Below are positions 34,792 to 45,242 of a stretch of 61,068 nt of DNA, piece after piece. The position numbers and the translations under genes are program-made. Numbering within the stretch: the stretch's first letter is position 1; the number at the start of each line of letters is the position of its first letter. Below the pieces are notes generated by a model. The model worked only from the letters and a program-made list of their open reading frames with translations, ran no database searches and had not been told where the DNA came from. Source of the DNA: Phoronis australis (taxonomy: Eukaryota; Phoronida; Phoronidae); contig NMRA01000663.1 of NCBI GenBank assembly GCA_002633005.1, forward strand, positions 94,432-155,499, read 5' to 3'.

Positions 34792-35498
34792 CAGTGGCGG
34801 ATCTTGGATATCACAAGGGGGCCCAACATTTTGTCTGTAAACATTTGCTCAAAGCACGATTGTAGATGCGCATAGCACCGAATGGGGGGGAGGTCGGGAG
34901 AGGGGCCAAACCCCCCTCTTGCCCGCCCAGAAAATTTTTCTGTTATTTCCTTTAAAAATCAAGCATTTCCCTTGATTCCCGAAGTATTATCCAAGAAAAA
35001 AGGCAAAAAAATCGGAGAAAGTGTCAAACAGGAAAAACTGCAAGCGCCACAGACTCAAACTCACGACCTGGCGGATAGAGCGCGCGTGCTTTACCACTGC
35101 ACCACCACGATTTAACTCATACTTTGATACTAAGAGACCTATTTGTTTATGGTCCACAGCGTTTGCGCGCGAAACCTTCTTTTTGTAATGCTTATTGCAT
35201 GTTTTATATTTTGTGCAATCAGTTCGTAACAAATTTGTATTTAAAACAGACGGTAATTGTTTACAATATGACAACATTGACCAACACACATGATTTTGGT
35301 ATCGTTCGATTCCTCGCAACGTTATCTTTCCAAAAATGTATGAATGTTTCCCCTACCGCGTGTGCTCCGTATTTATCCTCGAATTTTGGTTCGCACTATT
35401 TCCCGGTTGACACCTGTGCACATACAATCGCGCTTTGCCCAATTCCCCGAGGCAACATGTTGCCCCCCTCCCCTTATGGTATCCTAGATCCGCCACTG
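34792..35498. mobile_element. hAT-like non-autonomous transposon
   Basis: 707 bp bounded by CAGTGGCGGATCTTGGATA and the inverted TATCCTAGATCCGCCACTG. TGTAAC occurs on both sides, one base out of register on the left (34785-34790 and 35499-35504). No transposase; the longest open frame (35124-35528) is not recognised. An internal tRNA-like sequence lies on the minus strand. Confidence 0.78.
35043..35111 (-). ncRNA. tRNA-like (SINE-type) sequence inside the hAT-like element
   Basis: On the minus strand it reads GTGGTGCAGTGGTAAAGCAC (an A-box type D-arm, compare TGGNNNAGTGG) and about 35 bases later GTGAGTTTGAGTCT (a degenerate B box, compare GGTTCGANTCC). The acceptor stem does not pair convincingly, so this is a decayed tRNA or tRNA-derived sequence, not a working tRNA gene. 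Confidence 0.45.
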
Positions 35499-36463
35499 TG
35501 TAACAAACTTAAAATAATTATAAATTAATTAGAGTGTGAAAAATTCAAAGAGGGAAATAACCGGTTCCCAAATTTGTCCCCCACCAATTGAAAAGTTCGG
35601 CTGCGCCACCGAATATAGGCTGCGTTCTTTGTGATATGTCCACTAGTTTCTGCCATCAAGATGAAACGATCCAGTCTTTGCTGGGTTGACCAACCCTGTC
35701 AAATGTCTCTTTATGGAACTTGAATTATTTTCTATCGTCGTGTGAAAATGCCAGTCTTTCTGAATGCCATATTACCGTATAGGTGGCGCTGTGATACAAA
35801 TTAATGAAAAGGTTTAAGATTATTTTTGCAAGTTTGCGTCAGCTCGTGGTCTGGAGCATTATTGAAAGAGAAAGTTTCAAAGGATGGATGGTTTATGAAA
35901 TAGCGCCTGCTTTTACTTTACATGTCTTAATACGACATTGTTATTCATGACATATCGTCGTGGTGCTAATTGCTTCGGGCTGTACAGACTGTTGTTTCCA
36001 TGGTGTCCAAAGTTTCGCGCCGAGGTGCTAGCATGAGGCAATATACTATATTACGTAATAGACATTTTAATTAAGGAGCATGTGTCCTCTTTGATTACAC
36101 CGACCATTAAATCTCAGGTATCGATTAATCAATAAAAGTACTCTGGCGCTGACTCATCACGGCACCTGTGTGAAAAGGCTAATATACTACTTGCGGTTTT
36201 CCGGATATTAATAAATTGTGTTGATATTAAATAAATCAAAGGGTTGAACAAAGCAAACCTATAGGAAAGTAAAAATTATAATGAGCCCAAAGAAAACTGG
36301 TCAGGTCACTCGGCCACAGTCGAAATTCCAAATGCGCCTAGTAAACGCGCGTTCGTTATAACTTTGGGAGAAAATATTTACTGGTAACCCTGTAAAATAT
36401 CGAACCCTTGCAGCGTTGTAATGACCAGTCAAATTCGTGAAACCCACACCTGTGCCATGATAC

Positions 36464-36609
36464 CAGGGGCAGATCCAGGAATTTGAGTTGGAGGGGCAGG
36501 GCAAAGTATTAGCCAGGAATTTGCCTGTCAGACATTCGCAACCCCGAACTGCCAAATGGAATCTTAGAAAATTTTAGGGGGAGCATGGCCCCCTCTAAAT
36601 CCGCCACTG
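36464..36609 (-). mobile_element. Small hAT-type MITE, copy B
   Basis: 146 bp from CAGGGGCAGATCCAGGA to CTAAATCCGCCACTG, collinear with 22,899-23,059 (shared TTAGCCAGGA.TTTG, TCAGACATTC, GAATCTTAGAAAATTTTAGG-like). No clear target duplication. Confidence 0.75.
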
Positions 36610-38424
36610 AATAGTCCATGCATTTTTCAACAATCCGCTGCTTTTATCTACATTCTTAGTTCATCAATTTGTATGTCGAGATATGATATCAAAAATTGAG
36701 ACTAAACTAAACTAGTTTCAAAAACCAAAAAGACTGTTTAAAAATCGTGACAGCGTATTTGAAATTACCTCTTCAAAACCCAAGATCTTTGCCAGCTATC
36801 ACGTCCTTTGCCATAGGTCCCTACTTCCCAGGGAAGTTATACTGTAGACAAAGATCAGACTTTCTACAAATCAGACATTCAATATAAAAACATGCGCAAT
36901 CTTATCATTAATAGCTTTTTCTATTTTGTAACTGCTTTTTATTGCCGCCGCTAGGTGGTTCTGTCTTGTACGCAAGGTTGTGTAAAATCTGATTTTTGGT
37001 CTCAGCCGTTGGATGCATAAGGCTCAAGCATACGAGTCAGACCTACTGTAGGAATCAGTACAGGTTCCTAGGACAGACAGATCCCAAACAACACATAACG
37101 CGATCGCAAAATACCAAAAACACTATTCCCCATACATGACAACGTAAGTTTCAAAGTAACGTTAAACTTTTATTCCACAAGCAAATATAAACTTCCATCA
37201 GGCACAAGCGTGACAATTAAAGAACGATCCCGAGTTCAAGGTTTATGCGCCATCGCACCGAATAAAGCCCTGTGACTCGAGAACCCTCAAGTCACAGCAA
37301 TGACGTCACAAGGCATTGCACAGACGTGTTACGCTAATGAAAAGGAAACACAACGCAACAACAGAAATATTATGCATAATGTTCGACTCTGGGGTTCGAC
37401 TGTATGCTCGATCATGCACGCAGGTCGAATGTTGCATTTAACATTCACCAAAATGTCAACTAGGACATTATCCAAAACTCTAAACTAATTCCTGTAACTA
37501 TCACCGATTGACACTGGTGCGAAATATACATTAGTAGCAGATTAGCTGAACAGCTTATGAGGTTTGAAATGAGACTTCGATTTTATAACTATTGCATTAC
37601 GATAATCGCATTACCCACACAGTATCACGCAAAGCATGTCAAACAAGGCAAATCCAGAACGCCATCCAAACACAAAAAAAATGTATTCAACACCAATTCT
37701 CAACAAAATCGCTTAAAACGAAGATAGTGACAAAGCATTCGTTGAATTATTTCCAGTCAAGCTCGCTGTCTCAACAAGGCCTCCCATATACATGGCAATT
37801 TCTTAAAATAACACACGTACGCATAACACGATGAATAAAATATCAAACCATTTTTCGAATTATCTACAGTCAGATAAGAAGATGTAAGACCAAAGATTAT
37901 GAGAAAAGGCGTAAAAAACATTTTTATAACAAATCTCACGATCCTCGCTACAGCTGACCTTAAACACGATAATCAGGTTTCTGGGTAACACGGTTATCAC
38001 AAATCTTAGGAAGAAGGCACTTCAAAGCCGAGTAACCAACTGACACAAATCTTAAACTGGCCATTACGGTTAACGAGAACGCATTTTTCCTTCCATCGGG
38101 GAGGTTAGCATATTTTGATTTTTGATTTATTATTCGCTACCTGGCGACTGTTTTGACGCAAAGTCGCACTCTGAAGCCTCATATTCATGCGAAGATTCTA
38201 ACTAAATGTATTCCAGACGGAGACATGTATATCTCTAATTTCGTTTGTAACGAGACTACTTTGACAGTGAAAACGATTCTATAATTAACATTCAATAAAT
38301 CTGTCTACGGACCTCGAGTCGTGTACTCTATTCTTACGTGTGAAAAAATGGTGAAGTCCTTCAGGTACGTCTCTCCAACTACATACTGTCTGGGAGCAGG
38401 CACGCACACAAGATCTCCCTACGA

Positions 38425-38703
38425 TAAAATCTTAATAATAAAATACGGAGTCCAACATTCCCAAAACATCTGGACTGGACAACAGACTAAACGCGATGTC
38501 CAACCTAAAAAAAACTCACATGAGAAGGGACAGGGGCTCCTAACGCCTAGCGACCAGCTAAGATCTCAATAATAAATATGATATCCAACACTCACAAAAC
38601 AAGAAAAACTCTAAACACCGGCACTGGACAACTGAGTGAATGCGATGTCCAATCCGAAAAACTGCCGTGAGAAGGAACGGGAGTTCCTAACGCCTTGTGA
38701 CCA
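38425..38703. repeat. Tandem repeat, two diverged units of about 140 bp
   Basis: Each unit contains TCAATAATAAA-like, ATCCAACA.TC.CAAAAC, ACTGGACAAC, GCGATGTCCAA, a GAGAAGG.AC.GG.G.TCCTAACGCC block and GACCAG; units are about 38,425-38,557 and 38,558-38,703. Confidence 0.8.
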
Positions 38704-39287
38704 GTTGCCAGTTTTACAAAATTCCGAGTTACCTCCCTTTCAGTGGAACACCCACTATCAACAATTCACGACTATGCACAGCTTATGCAAACTTTAAGTT
38801 GGGCAGTTTTGTGAACCCCATACTTTTTTACCCCCAGACTGTTACTCTAATCAGGTTCAGTTTCTTGTTTTCCTATCAAAACCGTGTTCGTGTCGCCAGA
38901 CTGCAAGCGCATGATGTTGCAGGAATCTTACGTTTATGGTGATAAACTAAGACCAACTCAAACCAATCAAAGTAGACGCTTTACAATACAATCACCTCTA
39001 GTAATTTACATCCAAACAAGAACTCCCCGTTTGCACGAAAGCCCAATATCACTATGACGTTTTCAAAGTAAGATTCATGTATCCAAGAAAAATTCCAAGC
39101 TTTTTACACAGGAGTTCCACAACTATAGTCTTCACTGTGAGAGTACATAATCAACATAGACCATTCTAACTTAGGGCCCACTAAGGGAAGTTTGTGGCGG
39201 TAACACTAGGGGGGTACTCAATCCAGTTACAGATTTGAAGCATAGTTAAGAGGGCACCAACGGGGAGGAGGAGATAACCAGCCTTCC

Positions 39288-39425
39288 GTTCAGTAACGCT
39301 AGGACCTAGCTTAAAAGCAAGACTTTGCGAGATTACGCGAGATATTGCCGTGTATTTCAAATAAGAGCACGTGACCTTGACTAGCTTTTGGCTAGGTCCT
39401 AGCGTAGGTCCTAGCGTCTACTGAA
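39288..39425. repeat. Small palindromic element
   Basis: Left end GTTCAGTAACGCTAGGACCTAGC, written here as GTTCAGTA plus ACGCTAGGACCTAGC, is matched inverted at the right by GCTAGGTCCTAGCGT and CTACTGAAC, with CTAGGTCCTAGCG doubled. Likely a tiny foldback transposon. Confidence 0.6.
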
Positions 39426-40094
39426 CGCACGCCCGGTGTGGGAATAGGGGAGTGACATCATTATGTTCCCACCCAGGAGGCAACAACTCTAGATATGCCA
39501 CTAAGTCTGTATTATAGTAGGGTTCTTCTTCAACCAATCCACTGTGTGAGAGAAAGCACTTCCAAGCACAACACAAGGAATCTGACGATGTCATAAAAGC
39601 CTGGTCTTTGGAAGTAGGTTTGGCACCTTTGGAAATTTGCATAACCCAACCACAACACACGGTTTTTGTTGACATGTAACAGACTTTACAAATGCTAATC
39701 TTTCTTTCTACAGTTTCACACGCCCTCAAAAGAGTTTCAAGATAAATGTTTCACTGACATAGAATAGAACTAAATCAGGTGGAATAGCACACTTGATCAT
39801 TCAATATCAACCATACCCCAAAAGAATCGAATTATTAACATCTTAAAATTCGACAAGCCACAACAAAAATAACAATTTGCATGTAGATAACAGTCAGCCT
39901 CTGACTTTCTGTACTATTCAAAGGGCAGGTTCGTGGCCAGACACAGACAGACAGTAGACAGACACAGGGGGTAACAATACATAAGCGGACAAGCACAAAT
40001 GATCAACCAACCCTCCCCCCAAACCCCCTCTTCATCTCTGGTGTGTGAGGCTATACTTTGAAAAATAAAAAAGTCAACTCCAGCACCAAGTGTA

Positions 40095-41900
40095 TTACAT
40101 CTGGATTGCCACACAGCCGTGACATGCTCTGGCCAGCGGTAGTGACTTGACAATTGTCCAGCTGCTGGCCGCCGGGTCATAGCACTCGACAACACGGCAT
40201 GGCTTTGAGTCGATACTGCCACCTGTCACGTAAATTTTATTCAGTACGACGGTGACGCCGCAATGTAGACGAGCATACTTCATTTCCGGCAAGAGGCAAA
40301 ATGTCCGCTTGTCCGGATTCAGTGAGATCAACTTCTTACTGTCCTCCCACAGTATGTAGAATAAGCCGTTCAAGACAACAATCTGACCGAACTGTAAGAA
40401 GTCAGGAAGGACAAACTGCTCGCCTGAATATGTGACACCAGACTCTGTGCAATGGTAACTCTCCATGGTCTTGACACGCGCATCGCCTTGTGTCCCACCC
40501 ACCTCCAATAAAGTTTGATGATACGGCACTAAGTACGACAGCGTACGGGGAAACGGTGACTGCCCCACCACAGTCCATTCACCAGTCGCTGGGTCGTAAC
40601 ACTCAATCTCCTCTACAGACACGATTGTGCCATCAAGGCGCACTCCGCCCACCACATAGAGTTTATTGTCAAGCACTGCTGAGCAGTGTCGAGCCCGAGG
40701 TCTCAGAAGTGGTTTTGACTTCTTCCACACTCGTTTCGTTGAGTTGAAGACGCAGACATCACCCACAATGCAACTGTCAACGATGCCACCCGTGACAAAG
40801 ATACAATTGTTGATGGCGGACACACCAAACCATGAGACACTCGTTGGCATATCTGGAAGCGCTGACCACTTGTCCTTCAGTGGTTCATACATCTCCACGG
40901 ACTGCAGAACATAAGAATTGATACCACCTATCAACACCATCACCTCCTTAGCAACGGTTGACGGGCGCGGTTGATTCTGAGGTGTTTGCATACTCCGTCG
41001 TCGTTTACCAAGTTGGTCAGCAGCCAGTTTCGTCTCGTGGTATTTCTTAGCATCCTCTACCAGCGAGCGGCAACTCTCGTCTGCCATGACGAGCTGATCA
41101 TTCTCTACCACGTCCTCAAGGTACCCCAAGTCCACCGTGGCTAACCGCACATGTTCTAAAACAGAGTACAAGTACTTCTGGCGCTCCTCTAAGTTGTGAT
41201 GAATCCACTTGCTTGCTGCATGATACACTGTCTCCTCATTCCTGACATCGATTAAATCACTAGAAATATAAAATATTATGCGGTCCAGCGTTAAATCCAA
41301 AAACTCCTCACAGTCGATGACACTACTGAAATTATCCAAAGCAAATTTGTGAGCACTCTCCTCCAGCTTAAAGCAAGCGTGATGGTGGGCAAAGTTTTCT
41401 ATGCCGAGGCAGTTGGAAGCATGCAAGTGGCGCTGCACAAAGGCACAGCAAGATTCGACAATCTCCTGGTAGCCAAATAAATTACCAATCGCCAACAGTT
41501 CTTGCGCGTTGTCCACAGTGATCTCTATGCTGCCGGTGTACGCATAATCGATGATGCGTTTCAGTAACCATGGCGACACGTCATTAAAGACAATGCGGTC
41601 TTCACGACTTTCTTTGAGATCACACGAGAACATGGCTGCGAAATAGTGGCTGCTGGCGGCTAGAACGTTCTTGTGACAACGCAGCTCCTCCTGACCAATG
41701 CACAGCACGACGTCAGTGAATCCGCCACCATCTGCAGTTCGCATCTGATTCAACGTCCTTAAGAGATCATTGCCATAGTTGGGTCGCTGTAACATAAAAG
41801 AGTTCTCAATGCTAGGCTCGCTACCACGTCGTTCCGCCATGTCCAGGCCTGAGAACGCCACCAGTAGGTGATCACCTTCATTGGCAGGTTCAGAGGGCAT
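40095..41900 (-). CDS. BTB-BACK-Kelch (KLHL) family protein
   Basis: Intact single-exon frame of 601 residues. BTB domain about 52-158 (FTDVVLCIGQEELRCHKNVL, AASSHYFAAMFSCDLKES), BACK domain about 163-265 (NCLGIENFA, EEFLDL, VRNEETVYHAASKWI), then Kelch repeats about 318-598 with the GG doublets (VLIGG, YVVGG, YVTGG) and ECYDPA blades, ending ARACHGCVAIQM. Such proteins usually act as substrate adaptors of CUL3 E3 ubiquitin ligases: BTB binds CUL3, the Kelch propeller binds the substrate. Blade order and the NSYVLQSVEMYEPLKDKW start of the propeller resemble the KLHL24/KLHL6/KLHL35/KLHL38 group, but I do not assign an orthologue. The ATG at 41,900 is chosen as the first in frame; ATGs at codons 21 and 36 are alternatives. 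An acceptor-like site just upstream suggests a separate 5' UTR exon. Confidence 0.95.
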   Translation of the reverse strand: MPSEPANEGDHLLVAFSGLDMAERRGSEPSIENSFMLQRPNYGNDLLRTLNQMRTADGGGFTDVVLCIGQEELRCHKNVLAASSHYFAAMFSCDLKESREDRIVFNDVSPWLLKRIIDYAYTGSIEITVDNAQELLAIGNLFGYQEIVESCCAFVQRHLHASNCLGIENFAHHHACFKLEESAHKFALDNFSSVIDCEEFLDLTLDRIIFYISSDLIDVRNEETVYHAASKWIHHNLEERQKYLYSVLEHVRLATVDLGYLEDVVENDQLVMADESCRSLVEDAKKYHETKLAADQLGKRRRSMQTPQNQPRPSTVAKEVMVLIGGINSYVLQSVEMYEPLKDKWSALPDMPTSVSWFGVSAINNCIFVTGGIVDSCIVGDVCVFNSTKRVWKKSKPLLRPRARHCSAVLDNKLYVVGGVRLDGTIVSVEEIECYDPATGEWTVVGQSPFPRTLSYLVPYHQTLLEVGGTQGDARVKTMESYHCTESGVTYSGEQFVLPDFLQFGQIVVLNGLFYILWEDSKKLISLNPDKRTFCLLPEMKYARLHCGVTVVLNKIYVTGGSIDSKPCRVVECYDPAASSWTIVKSLPLARACHGCVAIQM

Positions 41901-41911
41901 AGGGTAACATC

Positions 41912-41937
41912 TGAGCTAGGTCAAAGGTGAAAGGTCA
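41912..41937 (-). promoter_or_regulatory. Polypyrimidine tract and acceptor, also a triple nuclear-receptor half-site
   Basis: On the plus strand 41918-41937 reads AGGTCA A AGGTGA A AGGTCA: three half-sites with one-base spacers, two overlapping DR1 elements (the HNF4/RXR/COUP-TF type). On the coding strand the same bases are TGACCTTTCACC and TTTGACCT, followed by AGCTCAG, a good 3' splice acceptor 13-15 bases before the start codon. Either reading, or both, may be functional. Confidence 0.5.
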
Positions 41938-43480
41938 CACCGTTCTCTTTCTCTTTCCCTTTAAGGTGCGAACTGACCTGAAATGAAAGTGGTCTGTAAC
42001 TATATCATTTATGCAGTGCCCTCTTTACCACAGGGCCCACTTGGGCACTTGCCCGGGTGTGCCACGACTCCAGGGGCCCCATGCAAATCTTTGTCAAAGT
42101 AAAAAAAGTCAAATGATAAAAATCTTACAGAATTAGTGCAAGAGTGAAAGTAAAGTATGTCCCCTTGTAAAATATGTCCTACCTGCATGAATGGTCATCT
42201 TGGTAATACACTTAATAACAAGCTTGTATGCTAGCATTCAAATTTATGCAAGTACGATATAATATACAGGGAGCATTCTCAACCATCACACCGGATTTAC
42301 TAATGGGCAAACTAGCTGAAAGAAGATGCATACCCAAACAAAACAAAGGTCCACACCTTGAACTCATGAGATCCCACAAAACTTTGTAATTGTGTTTAAA
42401 AAACTCATGGCGTTATTTGTACTTTAAAAGCTTTGTCCTTCAAAAACAGAAAAATTGAATAATCAGAGGCACTAAATGTGAATGTGATATTGTCTTCCTA
42501 CAAATACCTTTCCATAGATTTACGGTATTTGCAGTAGTGGTATGGAAGGTGGACCGAGTGCCGAGTGGGCCCACTGGCCCGCGGTGCAAAGGCATTTTTC
42601 AGGGGGTGCCAAAACACTTTCTGGGGTGCCATGTAGCAATTGGGTGCGCAAAAAATCCGTTCATGCATGATGCAGATTTTTAGGGAGAAAAAGGCACATT
42701 CCTTCACACCATCCCGCAGCTGATATACACTACACCGCTACTGTTTGAGATTCTCCTGACTAAATGTTTTACAATGACGCATCCAACATTTTGTTTAAAG
42801 TTGGTTTGAACACTTGAATGTTTTGAAAGAAGCGCTGTTTTGTGGCAAGTAAAACCAATGAATGAAAATCCAGTAGATGTTAATGATAACTTTTTCGACA
42901 TAGAAAATTTTTGGTTACACGCTTACGTGTATGGAAAATGAAGTTCTGGACTTTGATTCTATCGTTCAGCAATTCTCTGAAAAGAAAGTTCGCAAATGCT
43001 TGCGTTGAATTCTTAAAGTCATATAAGGCCCCACACCAGAGAGTCAAAGGAAGACAAAATAAGAATCAAGTCGTTTAGTAATCCAAAACTAGTATTTATG
43101 GGACCTGTTCCAAGAAACTGACTTAAGATCATGTTTTACTTAAGTCTAAGATTAGTCTCAACCTCCAAACATCGAAATTTCCACATCCAGTAAGCTAGTA
43201 GTCAAAATTAAGACAAAACTTAAGTAAAACTTAAGAGCTCTTTCTTGAAACGGAAGTTTTACAGTATCTTAAAACTGACTGAAATTTAAGATTTGTTATA
43301 GCTAAGTCAGTTTTCTCAGAAGGGATCCATGGACTCTATTTTGATCACACTATAAACCAGGAAACAAGAACATATCTCAAAAATAAAGGAAAACAATCAA
43401 TTTCGCCACTGAGTGAAATGGATATTTCAAGTAAGTAGATATAATTACTAACGTACCCACCGGTGTAGGGCTCAATATTC
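41938..43480. other. Upstream flank of the Kelch gene
   Basis: No gene seen. 41,990-42,110 and 42,535-42,690 are GC-richer islands with repeat-like GGGCACTTGCCC and GTGGGCCCACTGGCCC motifs. 43,085-43,335 has loosely inverted ends (CTGTTCCAAGAAACTGACTTAAG with TTAAGAGCTCTTTCTTGAAACG-like), a probable decayed MITE. Confidence 0.4.
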
Positions 43481-43559
43481 TTTAAAAAGCAGTAGTTAAC
43501 AGGCAATATGAAAGCGCTCGAAGGAGCGACACTTGGCGAAATTGACTGAAACGAATATT

Positions 43560-43745
43560 GGAGATGTTGATGACAGTGATGATGATGATGATGGTGATGG
43601 TGGTGATGATAATGATGATGGTGATGATGATGATGAAGGTGATGATGGTGATGATGATGGTGGTGGTGGTGGTGGTGGTAGTGATGATGATGATGATGAT
43701 GATGATGACAATGGTGGTGACGATAAACACGATGATAACGATCAT
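43560..43745 (+). repeat. GAT/GGT trinucleotide microsatellite
   Basis: About 185 bases of GATGATGGTGGT-type units. It creates long false open frames (Asp/Gly on plus, Ser/Pro and Ile/Thr on minus), which I leave out as genes. Confidence 0.95.
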
Positions 43746-45191
43746 ATGACGAATGAAGATGTCAGAAATGAGCAAGAAATAGAATGTAAAGCAACAAAAC
43801 TGCAGCAAAATCAGTCAACAAAGGACCAGTGTCATCAGAAAATCTCAAAAAATTCGAAAACCAGATGTTCTAGCAAAAATTGGAAAACATATTCTGAATC
43901 CCTGTTCAAAATTCTATCTAATAAAGTAGTTTCACAAAATTCCACAAAACTTTCGAAAATACTGAGATTTTACTTTTTTTTAATTCAAAGTCGAATAACT
44001 CAATAACTGTAAGTCTGAGAAAAAATTGTTCGATTTTATTTGAAAGAATATACCTCAGAAAATTCATATGCAAAAATTCACATTATTTCCTCTTCCCATT
44101 TAATATGGCAACCCACCATAACTGAAAATGCGTCAGATCCGCCATTTTGAAAACAACTTAACGGTTAAGCAGCACTCGATAATAGCTACCTATAGGAAAC
44201 TAACACAAGAAAAATTTTAAAGCAGTTTTTCCTACAATGCGCCCTCTATAGAACAAAAACAAAAAAATTTTCCCAAAATCAAGGTGCCCATGCTCAATGA
44301 CCGATTATTTTGCCATCGTTGACTGGAAGTCAATGATTTCCGGCACATCTGTAGCACACATGTGTTAGGATGATAGTGTCGATTTTCAGCCGTGTACATC
44401 AAAAATTGCGGCCTCTATGAGCATTTGAATCAGAATTCGAAAAACAGAATGATCACCATGTTCGGCATCTTGAATCCGATCATGACGAAAAACAATAGGG
44501 TTCCAGTTTCTTTGAAACTAGACGTGCGTGGCAATCAGACGAAAAATATAACCTGTAAAGAGCATACAAAAAAACTCAGTGTCAGAGCAACAAAATCGAC
44601 GAAATTCGATAGAATTTTGGCAAGTAATCAGGCTGTGCTATTTTTGCATGCTTTGTCTCGTAGTGCTCACCATCTGATTGTCATTTCCTTGCTCATCTTA
44701 TATTTTGAAAAGCACGTCAAAACTGTTAAAACATTGAACCGTGTTCATTTATTATTGATGTGCACTGATGTTGGTGTACTTAATTGTTAGTACACAATTA
44801 ATGTTTTTTATTGCTTTGAACTTTGTTTCGTATAGCAGGGTCCACCTTATTGATAAGACAGCCTTGCATTTATGTAAAAAACCTTGTAGACTTATCAAGC
44901 TATTTTCTAGTATAAAACACATGTTGTGGTGGTGATTAATGGCAAATTGTATGCTTTCTAAAATTGACAATGGCAAATATCTGTTGCAAGAGGAAATTGC
45001 TATTCTTGGAAGTATTCTTTGTGGTAGAAGGAGTGGTCTGAAACCCTCCCAGGACTTTCGTAAAACGTATTCTGTAACTAAAATTCGCTGTTACAAAAGT
45101 AATTTGTACACAGTACAGTTCTGTTTGCTGAGGATTTGTGAACAAAATGTTAAAAACAAGCACACGTTATAAACTGTGTCCGTTGCAAAGC

Positions 45192-45242
45192 GATTTAACT
45201 GTACCATTTAACTGTACCATTTAACTGTACCATTTAACTGTA
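45192..45242. repeat. 13-bp tandem repeat
   Basis: Nearly four perfect copies of TTAACTGTACCAT. Confidence 0.95.

Larger units (their letters stand above)
35507..40094. other. Intergenic region between the hAT-like element and the Kelch gene
   Basis: Contains the MITE at 36,464, the tandem repeat at 38,425 and a small palindromic element at 39,288-39,425. The part just below 40,094 should hold the Kelch gene 3' UTR, but no clear polyadenylation signal was seen on the minus strand. No other gene recognised. Confidence 0.5.

Noticed and set aside
35124-35528. 134-codon open frame in the 34.8-kb hAT-like element
   Set aside because: Crosses the element's right end and shows no transposase motif.
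43482-44006. Long open frames rich in Asp/Gly, Ser/Pro or Ile/Thr
   Set aside because: Direct translation of the GAT/GGT microsatellite; the frames have no other protein signal.
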